Below are positions 17,273-24,899 of a stretch of 64,000 nt of DNA, piece by piece. Location of the stretch: assembly GCF_002160065.1 (NCBI RefSeq), contig NZ_NFJW01000010.1:1-64000 (forward strand). Reading direction: 5' to 3'. A model generated the notes under the pieces. It ran no database searches, was not told the DNA's origin, and worked only from the letters and a program-made list of their open reading frames with translations. Made by a program: the position numbers and the translations under genes. This DNA is from Collinsella sp. An2. GTDB lineage: Bacteria; Actinomycetota; Coriobacteriia; Coriobacteriales; Coriobacteriaceae. Position 1 is the first letter of the stretch, and each line of letters begins with the position of its first letter.

Positions 17273-17947
17273 TCATGCCATGGCGAAATCGAGGAGCAGG
17301 TTGGCAAGCGGGTAAACCGTGTAGTCGAAATAGATGCCGACGATATCGATGTGCAAGACCATGGGGAGTAGATAGAGCACCACGATGAGGATGGGCATGG
17401 CGTATTGCTGGAGACGGTAGTAGCTCTGCAGCGCCTGGCCTTTCAAGAAGAGCACGAGCACAGACGAGCCGTCGAGCGGCGGCAGCGGGATGAGGTTGAA
17501 AAACGCCAACGACAGGTTGACGACGATGCTTGTGACACAGAGCTGCATTACAAGGTTTGCTACAGCAAGGCTCACCACGCCGGAGGATGCGGCGGGCATG
17601 AGGGCGCGAAGCAGCAGGGCGAACACTGCGGCAAGCAGGATGTTGGAGGCAGGCCCCGCGAGCGCGACGATCACCTCGTCGCGTTTGGGATGCTTGAGGT
17701 TGCCCAGATAGACCGGCACGGGCTTCGCGAATGCGAAGACGGGACCGCCGGCAAGGATCATCAAGAGGGGCAGCAGGATGGTGCCGAAGGGGTCGATATG
17801 GTTGAGTGGGTTCAGCGAGACGCGGCCGCGGCTGCGCGCCGTTGAGTCGCCCAAGGCGTAGGCGGCAAGGGCATGTGCGCTCTCATGGACCACGATGCCC
17901 ACGATGACGGCAAGGGCGTTGATGATGAGATATTGGATCTGATTCAC
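17273..17947 (-). CDS. Site-2 protease family membrane metalloprotease (M50)
   Basis: 224 residues, about six hydrophobic segments. Zinc motif HESAH (about residues 24-28) in the first membrane helix, NPLNHIDPFG further on, and the second conserved membrane segment NLIPLPPLDGSSV supplying the third ligand aspartate. This is the compact rhomboid-like S2P group without PDZ, usually next to scpA and rluB; substrates unknown. Start GTG 17947 with AGGAG five bases upstream. Confidence 0.92.
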   Translation of the reverse strand: MNQIQYLIINALAVIVGIVVHESAHALAAYALGDSTARSRGRVSLNPLNHIDPFGTILLPLLMILAGGPVFAFAKPVPVYLGNLKHPKRDEVIVALAGPASNILLAAVFALLLRALMPAASSGVVSLAVANLVMQLCVTSIVVNLSLAFFNLIPLPPLDGSSVLVLFLKGQALQSYYRLQQYAMPILIVVLYLLPMVLHIDIVGIYFDYTVYPLANLLLDFAMA

Positions 17948-17955
17948 GGGGACTC

Positions 17956-18252
17956 CTAGCGTAGGGCGCGCGCGATGCGGGCGCATAGGTAGTCAAGCAG
18001 AAAGAGTATGACGGCAACGATGGTGAAATCCAGGCGGAACACGCCTCCAAATGGCGACGAGATGACGCCGTAGCCGGCGATGATCTGCGGTATGGCGCGC
18101 GACAGGTCGGTCACGAGCCCCACGATGCCGATGCGTGCGGCAAGGCCCGAGAAGCAGAGCACCACCACAAGGGCGCACATGGCGATCGCGAGCACGCGCA
18201 GGGCATATGAGATCAGAGTGAGCGCCACGGCGGCGGCTCTACGCACGTCCAC
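17956..18252 (-). CDS. Small membrane protein, unknown
   Basis: 98 residues with three hydrophobic segments (about 8-35, 40-60 and 74-92). Start GTG 18252, within the last 14 bases of the ABC-F gene, preceded by GGAGGAGA at suitable spacing, so it looks translationally coupled. I recognise no family. Conserved strand, coupling and hydrophobic pattern support a real gene. Confidence 0.65.
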   Translation of the reverse strand: MDVRRAAAVALTLISYALRVLAIAMCALVVVLCFSGLAARIGIVGLVTDLSRAIPQIIAGYGVISSPFGGVFRLDFTIVAVILFLLDYLCARIARALR

Positions 18253-20257
18253 GTTCGGTCTCCTCCTCGATAGTCGTGGAGAGTTCGAGCCATTCGTCCT
18301 CGAGGGTCGAAATGGTCTTCTTGAGGCCGTTGTACTCGGAGAGCGCCTCGGCAAAGCGGTCCTGGTCGGCGTAGAGCTCCTCGGACGCCATGAGCGCCAT
18401 GAGCTCGTCGTAGCGGGCGCGCTTCTTTTCGAGGTCGGCTTCGACCTTCTTTAGGCGGTCGCGGGTCTTCTTGAGCCTGCGGTTGAGCTCAGCGCGGGCC
18501 TCGGCCTCGGCGCGGCGCTGCTCCTTGGTCTTTTTGCCCTCATGCTGCGGCGTCGCGGACGACTGTGCCACCTGCTTGGAGCGGGTGCTCGCGGCGGTCG
18601 TCGCCTGTGCCTGGCCGGCGGCCTCCTGGGCCGCACGCGCAGCGAGGTCCTCGCGCTTGAACAGGTAGTAGTCGTAGTCGCCATCGATCACGGTCATCTT
18701 GCCGTCGCGGATGTCCACGACGCGGTTCGCGACCGCGCGCACAAGGTGCTCGTCGTGGCTGATGAGCACGATCGTGCCCGGGAAATTGCGCAGCGCGTTC
18801 TCGAGCATATCGACCGAGTCGATGTCCAGGTGGTTCGTGGGCTCGTCCAGGCACAAAAGCGCCTCGGGCGCCACGAGCATCTTGGCGAGTGCAAGACGGG
18901 CCTTCTCACCGCCCGAGAGCACGCCGACGCGCTTATCGACGTCCTCTCCCGAGAACAGGAAGGCGCCGAGGAGGCTGCGCTGCTGGGGCACGGTCCACGT
19001 GGGTGCAACCGAGTCGATCTCCTGTAGGACCGTGTTGGACTCCTTCAGGCCTTCGAGCTGATGCTGGGCGTAATAGGCCACCCCGACGTTCACGCCGAGC
19101 TCGCGCGTGCCTGCCGTGGGCTGCTCGATGCCGGCGAGAATCTTCATGAGCGTCGACTTGCCCGCGCCGTTGGGGCCTACGAGCGCCACGTGGTCGCCAC
19201 GATAGAGCGTGAGGTCGATACCGTCGTAGATATGGTGGTCGCCATAGCTTTTCACCACGCCTTCGAGCTTCACAACCGTATCGCCCGAGCGCGGCGGGTC
19301 GGGAAACTTGAAGTCGACGTGCTTGTGGCCCTCGGGAAGAATCACGAGCTCGTTTTTAATCTGCTCGATGCGCCGCATGCGCTCCTGGGCCTGCGCGGCC
19401 TTGGTGGGCTTGTAGCGGAACTTGTCCACGAAGACCTGCATGTGTGCAATCTCGCGCTCCTGGGCAGCACGCTTGGCGCGCATCTGCTCCAGGTTGTCTT
19501 CGCGCTGCTTGAGGTAGGCGCTGTAGTTGCCGGTGTAGGTCGTCACGCGGCGATTCTCGATTGCCGCCACATGGTCCACGCAGGCGTCCATGAAGGCGCG
19601 GTCGTGGGAGACGATGAGTACGGCGCCCTCGTAGTTTGCAATGAAGCTGCGGAGCCACTGGACGCTCTCGAGGTCGAGATGGTTGGTGGGCTCGTCAAGC
19701 AGCAGCAGGTCCGGATGGCGCAGGAAGAGCTTCGCCAACGCGATGCGCATCTGCCAGCCGCCCGAGAACTCGCGACAGGGCTTGTCGAACTCGTCGACGG
19801 GAAAGCCGAGGCCGGCAAGGATCTGGCGGGCATTGCTGTCGAGCTCATAGCCGCCCAGGCGCTCAAAGCGGTCCTGGACCTGTCCGTATTCTTTCATGAG
19901 GGATTCGGGTACATCGCCACGCTCCCCCGCTTCGGCAATCTGGAGCTGAAGCTCCTCGGCGCGCTCGCCCAAGGCCTTGATCTCCACCGCCGAGGCGGTC
20001 ACCTCGTCGATGACGGCGCGGTCGCTGGCGAGATTCGTCTCCTGCTCCAGGTAGCCCACGTTTACATCTTTGGCAAACGTGATCGTGCCGGCGTCGGGGG
20101 CGTCGATCCCCATGATGATCTTGAGAAGGGTCGTCTTGCCTGCGCCGTTGGGGCCTACGAGGGCGAATCGGTCGCCGGGGTTCACCTGAAAGGAGGCTCC
20201 CGTAAAGAGCGTACGGGCTCCAAAGCTCTTTTCGATCTTGTCGACGTTCAGAATCAT
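18239..20257 (-). CDS. ABC-F family ATPase
   Basis: 672 residues with two ABC cassettes and no membrane domain. First Walker A GPNGAGKTT and signature FSGGWQM; second Walker A GPNGAGKST and signature LSGGEKAR. Between them is the basic linker characteristic of ABC-F (about 240-310), and after the second cassette an Ala/Gln-rich stretch and a coiled coil (about 590-665). ABC-F proteins act on the ribosome, some giving antibiotic protection. Overall shape is nearer YdiF/Uup than a dedicated resistance factor. ATG 20257 has GGAGAGAG upstream. Confidence 0.92.
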   Translation of the reverse strand: MILNVDKIEKSFGARTLFTGASFQVNPGDRFALVGPNGAGKTTLLKIIMGIDAPDAGTITFAKDVNVGYLEQETNLASDRAVIDEVTASAVEIKALGERAEELQLQIAEAGERGDVPESLMKEYGQVQDRFERLGGYELDSNARQILAGLGFPVDEFDKPCREFSGGWQMRIALAKLFLRHPDLLLLDEPTNHLDLESVQWLRSFIANYEGAVLIVSHDRAFMDACVDHVAAIENRRVTTYTGNYSAYLKQREDNLEQMRAKRAAQEREIAHMQVFVDKFRYKPTKAAQAQERMRRIEQIKNELVILPEGHKHVDFKFPDPPRSGDTVVKLEGVVKSYGDHHIYDGIDLTLYRGDHVALVGPNGAGKSTLMKILAGIEQPTAGTRELGVNVGVAYYAQHQLEGLKESNTVLQEIDSVAPTWTVPQQRSLLGAFLFSGEDVDKRVGVLSGGEKARLALAKMLVAPEALLCLDEPTNHLDIDSVDMLENALRNFPGTIVLISHDEHLVRAVANRVVDIRDGKMTVIDGDYDYYLFKREDLAARAAQEAAGQAQATTAASTRSKQVAQSSATPQHEGKKTKEQRRAEAEARAELNRRLKKTRDRLKKVEADLEKKRARYDELMALMASEELYADQDRFAEALSEYNGLKKTISTLEDEWLELSTTIEEETERGRA

Positions 20258-20348
20258 GGCAACTCTCTCCAGAACGACCAGCGTGTGGTGTCGCAGCGTG
20301 ATAGATAACAAAAAGGCCGAGGATTGCTCCCCGGCCCCGTTCTGTTGA

Positions 20349-20423
20349 TGGTGGGCGTTACAAGATTTGAACTTGTGACCCCATCCGTGTGAAGGATGTG
20401 CTCTACCCCTGAGCCAAACGCCC
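20349..20423 (-). tRNA. tRNA-Val (anticodon CAC)
   Basis: Acceptor GGGCGTT pairs with AACGCCC, anticodon stem CATCC/GGATG encloses TTCACAC, T arm with GTTCAAATC, discriminator A and encoded CCA. 75 nt. Confidence 0.96.
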
Positions 20424-20444
20424 TTGTGCCTTTCGGCGAGAGAA

Positions 20445-20473
20445 ATACTAACACAGAACTATGAGTGCGCCAA
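20445..20473 (-). promoter_or_regulatory. Promoter of tRNA-Val
   Basis: Minus-strand TTGGCG (20468-20473), 17-base spacer, TAGTAT (20445-20450), ending 22 bases before the tRNA. Confidence 0.6.
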
Positions 20474-20940
20474 CCGAGAATTTTCTCAGACGAAAAGTTA
20501 TGGAGACTCCTTCGATAGCGTACATGTGAAGTGCTCCCGACGTTGACGCTTGTCCACTTAACGTCAACGCTCAGTAATGTTCAAGAATCGGAGTCAATTT
20601 TGAAGCATAACTGAGCGTCGGCGAAATTCGGGGTCGTCAATGCTCAGTTTTGTATGTCTCGTCCCCGCACATTGCCGTCGGTGTGCCTCGTCCTCGCTTC
20701 TCGCTGTCGGTCGGTATGCTTCGTCCCCCATCTCTTCCCGTCGGTTTGCATCGCCCATTGTCCTTCGCCGTCGCTATGCCCTAGCCATCTCTATCGTTTG
20801 TCCCTCTTTGCACTTTGGAATGCGGGGTGACTGTTGTAGTCCCGAGCGGACGAAGTTTAGTGGCAGGTGTCTCACCAACGCGGTATCTGTGTCATGCCAA
20901 TGATTGTTTCCTTCATTGCACTCGATACCTGGGTCGCATA
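20474..20940. other. Intergenic region with repeats, no convincing gene
   Basis: About 470 bases without a supported gene. It holds an 8-bp inverted repeat (CGTTGACG at 20541-20548 with CGTCAACG at 20562-20569) and a degenerate tandem array at 20653-20780. The plus-strand reading frame over the array (20640-20903) is Ser/Arg/Cys-rich, has no ribosome site and follows the repeat, so I do not call it a gene. Confidence 0.6.
20653..20780. repeat. Degenerate tandem repeat, about four 30-base units
   Basis: Four units of 29, 33, 30 and 30 bases plus a partial fifth, each built as TrTGcc-TCGTCC...-CCGTCGG. Conserved ends (TATGCC/TGTGCC/TTTGCA starts and CCGTCGG stops) enclose variable C/T-rich middles. 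Units are too divergent for a CRISPR. Confidence 0.6.
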
Positions 20941-20942
20941 GC

Positions 20943-20970
20943 AAAAAAGCCCCGCAATCGCGAGGCTTTG
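20943..20970 (-). terminator. Terminator after tRNA-Met
   Basis: 10-bp stem (one G-U pair) with a 4-base loop followed on the minus strand by TTTTTT; starts seven bases past the tRNA CCA. Confidence 0.85.
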
Positions 20971-20976
20971 AATAGT

Positions 20977-21052
20977 TGGTGGGCCCTGGGGGATTCGAAC
21001 CCTCAACCCAGGGATTATGAGTCCCCTGCGCTAACCGTTGCGCCAAGAGCCC
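20977..21052 (-). tRNA. tRNA with CAT anticodon (Met elongator, possibly Ile2)
   Basis: Acceptor GGGCTCT pairs with AGGGCCC (one wobble), anticodon stem GGGGA/TCCCT with loop CTCATAA, T arm GTTCGAATC, encoded CCA. The first acceptor pair is G-C and the anticodon stem lacks the three G-C pairs of an initiator, so elongator Met is favoured, but a CAT anticodon can be modified to read AUA (Ile). Confidence 0.9.
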
Positions 21053-21059
21053 GTATATG

Positions 21060-21084
21060 AAAACAGCCTCTGTAGAGAGGCTGT
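21060..21084 (-). terminator. Hairpin between tRNA-Ala and tRNA-Met
   Basis: Minus-strand ACAGCCTCT / AGAGGCTGT stem with 4-base loop followed by TTTC. The U-run is short and no separate promoter fits between it and tRNA-Met, so it may be a leaky terminator or processing hairpin in a two-tRNA transcript. Confidence 0.55.
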
Positions 21085-21095
21085 GTATCATACGA

Positions 21096-21171
21096 TGGTG
21101 GAGACGAGGGGGATCGAACCCCTGACCTCTTGACTGCCAGTCAAGCGCTCTCCCAGCTGAGCTACGCCCCC
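21096..21171 (-). tRNA. tRNA-Ala (anticodon GGC), copy 1
   Basis: Full cloverleaf: anticodon stem CTTGA/TCAAG around CTGGCAG, T arm GTTCGATCC, discriminator A and CCA. Two G-T wobbles in the acceptor stem. Base-for-base identical to the copy at 21637-21712. Confidence 0.96.
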
Positions 21172-21594
21172 ATCTGGTGCGGGAATTACTATACGGGATG
21201 CTCCGAATGAATGCAAGAACTTTTCAATAAACTTTTTCTGAGAGCTTGCTCGGCTTGTGGACTGTTGGATGTGCTGCAGCACGTTCAAAAGAGCTGGTAT
21301 CCAGGTTGTGCGGCAATGTACACGCTGAATTCTATATTGGAGCAATACACACGCTTGGAGGTGGTAAAAACGGCCTTGAGCGTGTGGATTGCTACAGAAC
21401 AATCAATAGCTGAATCTCAAGCGTGTGATATGCCACAAAACACAGGTGGCAGCCTATCGCAGATTCATTATTTGTCTTACAACCTCCCCACCAATCAATA
21501 TCTATGGAGAGGCTAGGCGATCGGCTTCGGTGCGTATCGAAGGATGTGTACCGATCATGCCTATAGGAAGGCACAAGGATGAACAGGCGCTAAA
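21172..21594. other. Non-coding spacer between identical tRNA-Ala genes
   Basis: Noticeably more AT-rich than the flanks. It holds the copy-1 promoter at 21188-21216. A plus-strand frame of 101 codons at 21211-21516 has no ribosome site, starts inside the promoter -35 and resembles nothing I know, so it is not called. No transposase, integrase or other gene is seen. Confidence 0.55.
21188..21216 (-). promoter_or_regulatory. Promoter of tRNA-Ala copy 1
   Basis: Minus-strand TTGCAT (21211-21216), 17-base spacer, TATAGT (21188-21193), ending 16 bases before the tRNA. The last bases before the -10 (ATCCCG) are shared with the copy-2 promoter. Confidence 0.8.
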
Positions 21595-21625
21595 CAAAAA
21601 GGACCTCGCAGAAGCAAGGTCCTTA
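21595..21625 (-). terminator. Terminator after tRNA-Ala copy 2
   Basis: Minus-strand AAGGACCTTGC, loop TTCT, GCGAGGTCCTT, then a T-run. Strong 11-bp stem with one wobble, 12 bases after the tRNA. Confidence 0.85.
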
Positions 21626-21636
21626 TCAGCTACAAG

Positions 21637-21712
21637 TGGTGGAGACGAGGGGGATCGAACCCCTGACCTCTTGACTGCCAGTCAAGCGCTCTCCCAGCTG
21701 AGCTACGCCCCC
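21637..21712 (-). tRNA. tRNA-Ala (anticodon GGC), copy 2
   Basis: Identical to the copy at 21096-21171 over all 76 bases, with its own promoter and terminator. Confidence 0.96.
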
Positions 21713-21726
21713 AAGCAACGGAAAAT

Positions 21727-21755
21727 ACTATACGGGATTCGTATCGGGTGTGCAA
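21727..21755 (-). promoter_or_regulatory. Promoter of tRNA-Ala copy 2
   Basis: Minus-strand TTGCAC (21750-21755), 17-base spacer, TATAGT (21727-21732), ending 14 bases before the tRNA. Confidence 0.8.
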
Positions 21756-21902
21756 GAGAAAAGTTGAGGCAATCGCAAACTTTGTTCTCGCACGGGCCGT
21801 GTCGAAAGATGAAATCCCCAGCACGACCCGTATACCACGATGTTTCATGGCCGGGCAGACGAGAGCCCCAGCCGCTATGCGCCACGCGCAGGTGACCAAG
21901 CG

Positions 21903-23627
21903 CTATCGGCACTCCCCCGCAATGCGCTCGGCGAGTTGGGCTACGACAGTATCGAGGGCGATGTCCTCGCGCTCCCCGGTGGCACGGTCCTTGAACTCGA
22001 CCGTGCCATTTGCAAGGCCGCGCTTGCCTACGATGACCTGATACGGGAAGCCCATGAGGTCGTTGTCGGCGAACTTCACGCCCGGGCGCTCGGCGCGGTC
22101 GTCGAACACGACCTCGACACCGGCAGCGGCCAGCTCATCGGCGATGCGCGCAGCCTCCTCGAATGCTTCGCCCTTCTTGTCGAGCGCGATGACCGAGACC
22201 TCGTAGGGAGCCACCGAGACGGGCCAGATGATGCCGTTTTCGTCGTTGTGCTGCTCAACGATAGCGGCCAGCGTACGGGACACGCCCACGCCGTAGCATC
22301 CCATGAGGAACGGCTTCTCCTCGCCGTTCTCGTCGGCGAAGGTGGCGCCCATGGCGGCGGAGTACTTGGTGCCAAGCTGGAAGACCTGCGAAACCTCGAT
22401 GCCGCGTGCGCCCGACAGCGGACGGCCGCAGTGCGGGCAGGGGTCGCCAGCCTTCACAGTCACCAGGTCGGCCCATTCGTCGACCTCGAAATCGCGGTCC
22501 GGGCAGGCGCCCGTGAAGTGGTAGTCCACCTCGTTGGCACCGCAGGCCCACTTCTTGGACTCGCGCAGGCTCTCGTCCACCACCAGACGGATGCCGGCGG
22601 GCAGGTTCACCGGCCCGATGAAGCCCTTGAACAGGCCGTTGGCCTCAAGCTCTTCGTCGGTCATCATGTGGTAGGCGCCGAAGAGGTGCTCGGCTTTGAC
22701 CTCGTTGAGCTCGTGGTCGCCCGGGACGATGCATACGACCGGCGTGCCGTCCTCGGCGATGAGCGCGAGCGATTTGCGGGTGCCGTTCTCCGGGAAGCCG
22801 AAGAACGCGGCGACCGCCTCGATCGTCCCAAGGCCGGGGGTGTGGACCTTCTGCAGGGTGCCGTCGCCGGGGCCCTCGGTGACGGGGACCGTCGTGGCGG
22901 CAGCCTCTTCGTCGGCGGCGAACCCGCACTCGTCGCAGTAGACGAGCGCCGCTTCGCCGGCGTCGGCCAGCGCCATGAACTCGACGGAGGTGTCGCCGCC
23001 GATCTGGCCGGAGTCCGCGACGACGGGCAGGGCGTGCAGCCCGCAGCGCTCGCAGATGTTCGCATACGCCTGCTTCATGGCGTCGTAGGTCTCCTGCAGG
23101 CTCTCCTGCGTGGCGTTGAAGGAGTAGCCGTCCTTCATGATGAACTCGCGGCCGCGCATGAGGCCGAAGCGGGGGCGCATCTCGTCGCGGAACTTGTCCT
23201 GGATCTGATAGAGGTTCACCGGGAGCTGCTTGTAGCTTCTGAGCTCGTTGGTGATGAGCGAGGTGACGGTCTCCTCGTGCGTGGGCCCGAGCACGAAGTC
23301 GCGGTCGTGGCGGTCGTGCAGGCGCATGAGCTCGGGGCCGTAGGCGTCCCAGCGACCACTGTCGCGCCACAGTTCGGCGTCGGTGAGGATGGGCATGAGC
23401 AGCTCCTGGGCGCCGGCAGCGTCCATCTCGTCGCGCACGATGTCCTCGATCTTGCGCAGGGAGCGCCAGGCGAGTGGCAGGTAGCTGTAGAGGCCGGCGG
23501 CCTGCTTGCGGATCATGCCGGCGCGCAGCAGCAAGCGATGGCTCGCGAGCTCGGCCTCGGCGGGATCCTCCTTCAGGGTGGGCGCATAGAGATTCGACAT
23601 CTTCATGACGCGGTTGGTGAGGGACAT
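21903..23627 (-). CDS. proS: Prolyl-tRNA synthetase (bacterial type with editing insert)
   Basis: Charges tRNA-Pro. Class II motif 2 is in FRDEMRPRFGLMRGREF (about 140-156); the editing INS domain fills about 220-400; the C-terminal anticodon-binding domain ends about 574. ATG 23627 opens MSLTNRVMKMSNLYAPTLK with GGAGAAG upstream; the open frame beyond 23627 runs through a repeat and is not part of the protein. A four-cysteine cluster (YCDECGF, later CPHCGRP) in the middle may bind zinc. Last gene of the rpsB-proS group. Confidence 0.96.
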   Translation of the reverse strand: MSLTNRVMKMSNLYAPTLKEDPAEAELASHRLLLRAGMIRKQAAGLYSYLPLAWRSLRKIEDIVRDEMDAAGAQELLMPILTDAELWRDSGRWDAYGPELMRLHDRHDRDFVLGPTHEETVTSLITNELRSYKQLPVNLYQIQDKFRDEMRPRFGLMRGREFIMKDGYSFNATQESLQETYDAMKQAYANICERCGLHALPVVADSGQIGGDTSVEFMALADAGEAALVYCDECGFAADEEAAATTVPVTEGPGDGTLQKVHTPGLGTIEAVAAFFGFPENGTRKSLALIAEDGTPVVCIVPGDHELNEVKAEHLFGAYHMMTDEELEANGLFKGFIGPVNLPAGIRLVVDESLRESKKWACGANEVDYHFTGACPDRDFEVDEWADLVTVKAGDPCPHCGRPLSGARGIEVSQVFQLGTKYSAAMGATFADENGEEKPFLMGCYGVGVSRTLAAIVEQHNDENGIIWPVSVAPYEVSVIALDKKGEAFEEAARIADELAAAGVEVVFDDRAERPGVKFADNDLMGFPYQVIVGKRGLANGTVEFKDRATGEREDIALDTVVAQLAERIAGECR

Positions 23628-23712
23628 GTGTTGCTTCTCCTCATGATTGTCGTGTTCGCATACGGGGGATATGGTAGCGCATCTTGCGCGCGTCTGGCCA
23701 TGTGCCACCGGG

Positions 23713-23816
23713 TTTGCCATTGGGGACGGGTACAGTTGGCAAACGGAGCGGCGGAGCTGCCCTGTCTGCCAACTGTACCCGTCCCCAATGGCAAACCGTA
23801 CCCGTCCCCAATGGCA
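23713..23816. repeat. 29-bp perfect inverted repeat with third partial copy
   Basis: The left arm 23713-23741 is the exact reverse complement of 23767-23795, with a 25-base spacer; a third copy of about 19 bases, in the same orientation as the right arm, follows at 23798-23816. The shared core is TGCCATTGGGGACGGGTAC. It lies between proS and ispG. It could be a REP-like or miniature element; it also gives a very stable hairpin on either strand. Confidence 0.85.
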
Positions 23817-23829
23817 CAATGGCGGATGG

Positions 23830-24891
23830 TTACAGCTTGTCGATTTCTGCCATGAGGGCATCGACGATTTCATCCTCGCGGATCTTGCCAACGACCTCTC
23901 CATGCTTGAAGAGCAGGGCGGTCCCGCGGCCGCAGGCAACGCCGACATCGGCGTCCGAAGCTTCGCCCGGGCCGTTGACCACGCAGCCCATGACGGCGAC
24001 AGAGATCGGTTTGGTACAGCTTTGCAGGCGCTCTTCCACAGCCTTCGCGATGGGAATGAGGTCCACCTGCGTGCGCCCGCACGTCGGACACGAGACGAGT
24101 TCGGGCCCACGGCGCCGAATGCCCAGGCACGAGAGAATGCCCCAGGCGACGGGCGGCTCCTCAACAGGATCGGCGGTTAGCGACACCCTAAGGGTGTCGC
24201 CGATACCCTCGGATAGCAGCACGCCAAGGCCCACGGCGCTCTTGATGGTTCCCTGCTGCACCGTTCCCGCCTCGGTCACGCCAAGGTGCAGCGGAATGTC
24301 GGGAAGTTCACGCGACAGGGAACGATAGGTCTCGATGGTCGTGGGCACGTCGTGCGCCTTAGCGGAAAGCACGATATCCGAGAAGCCGCGCTTCTCGAAA
24401 TGCCGCACAAACCGTATGGACGAGGCAACGAGCTTCTCTGGCAACGTGAGGTCGTCGCGTTCGGCCACCTCCTGCTCAAGCGAGCCAGCGTTCACGCCGA
24501 TTCGGATGACCGCTCCGGCAGACCCGGCAGCATCGATGACGGTATCCACACGTGACCAGTCGCCGATGTTTCCTGGGTTGATGCGCAGTTTCGCCGCGCC
24601 GGCGTCGATCGCAGCAAGGGCGAGGCGATAATCGAAATGAATGTCGGCAATGATGGGAACAGGGCTCTCCGCGCAGACACGTGTAAAGCTGGGAATCGCC
24701 TCGCGCGACGGCAAGGTGACGCGCACCAGGTCACATCCCGCATCGACAAGTGCTTGCACCTGAGCGAGTGTTGCCTCGGCATCTGAGGTCGGTGTGCACG
24801 TCATGGATTGGACGCGCACCGGCGCGCCACCACCCAGAGATACACCACCAATTGAGAGGCGACGGGTCTTTTCGCGCGGAAGCTTGTCCAT
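23830..24891 (-). CDS. ispG: 4-hydroxy-3-methylbut-2-en-1-yl diphosphate synthase
   Basis: Penultimate MEP step, [4Fe-4S] enzyme. N-terminal TIM-barrel with ADIHFDYRLAL, and the C-terminal cluster ligands SCPTCGR (two Cys) and GCVVNGPGE (third Cys and the Glu). 353 residues, the short two-domain bacterial form. ATG 24891 is 9 bases after rseP. Confidence 0.97.
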   Translation of the reverse strand: MDKLPREKTRRLSIGGVSLGGGAPVRVQSMTCTPTSDAEATLAQVQALVDAGCDLVRVTLPSREAIPSFTRVCAESPVPIIADIHFDYRLALAAIDAGAAKLRINPGNIGDWSRVDTVIDAAGSAGAVIRIGVNAGSLEQEVAERDDLTLPEKLVASSIRFVRHFEKRGFSDIVLSAKAHDVPTTIETYRSLSRELPDIPLHLGVTEAGTVQQGTIKSAVGLGVLLSEGIGDTLRVSLTADPVEEPPVAWGILSCLGIRRRGPELVSCPTCGRTQVDLIPIAKAVEERLQSCTKPISVAVMGCVVNGPGEASDADVGVACGRGTALLFKHGEVVGKIREDEIVDALMAEIDKL

Positions 24892-24899
24892 ACAACCTC

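Noticed and set aside
18239-20257. ABC-F as an antibiotic-resistance gene
   Set aside because: Gene context is housekeeping and the overall form (C-terminal coiled coil, general ABC-F linker) is closer to YdiF/Uup than to known resistance factors.
20653-20780. Possible CRISPR array
   Set aside because: Units are degenerate and contiguous, with no identical repeats separated by unique spacers, and no cas genes are present.
20640-20903. Plus-strand frame over the tandem repeat
   Set aside because: Composition follows the repeat; no ribosome site or recognisable family.
21840-23855. Long plus-strand open frame of about 670 codons
   Set aside because: It is the mirror of proS; high GC creates long antisense frames. 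No ribosome site or known domains, while the minus strand encodes a complete ProS.
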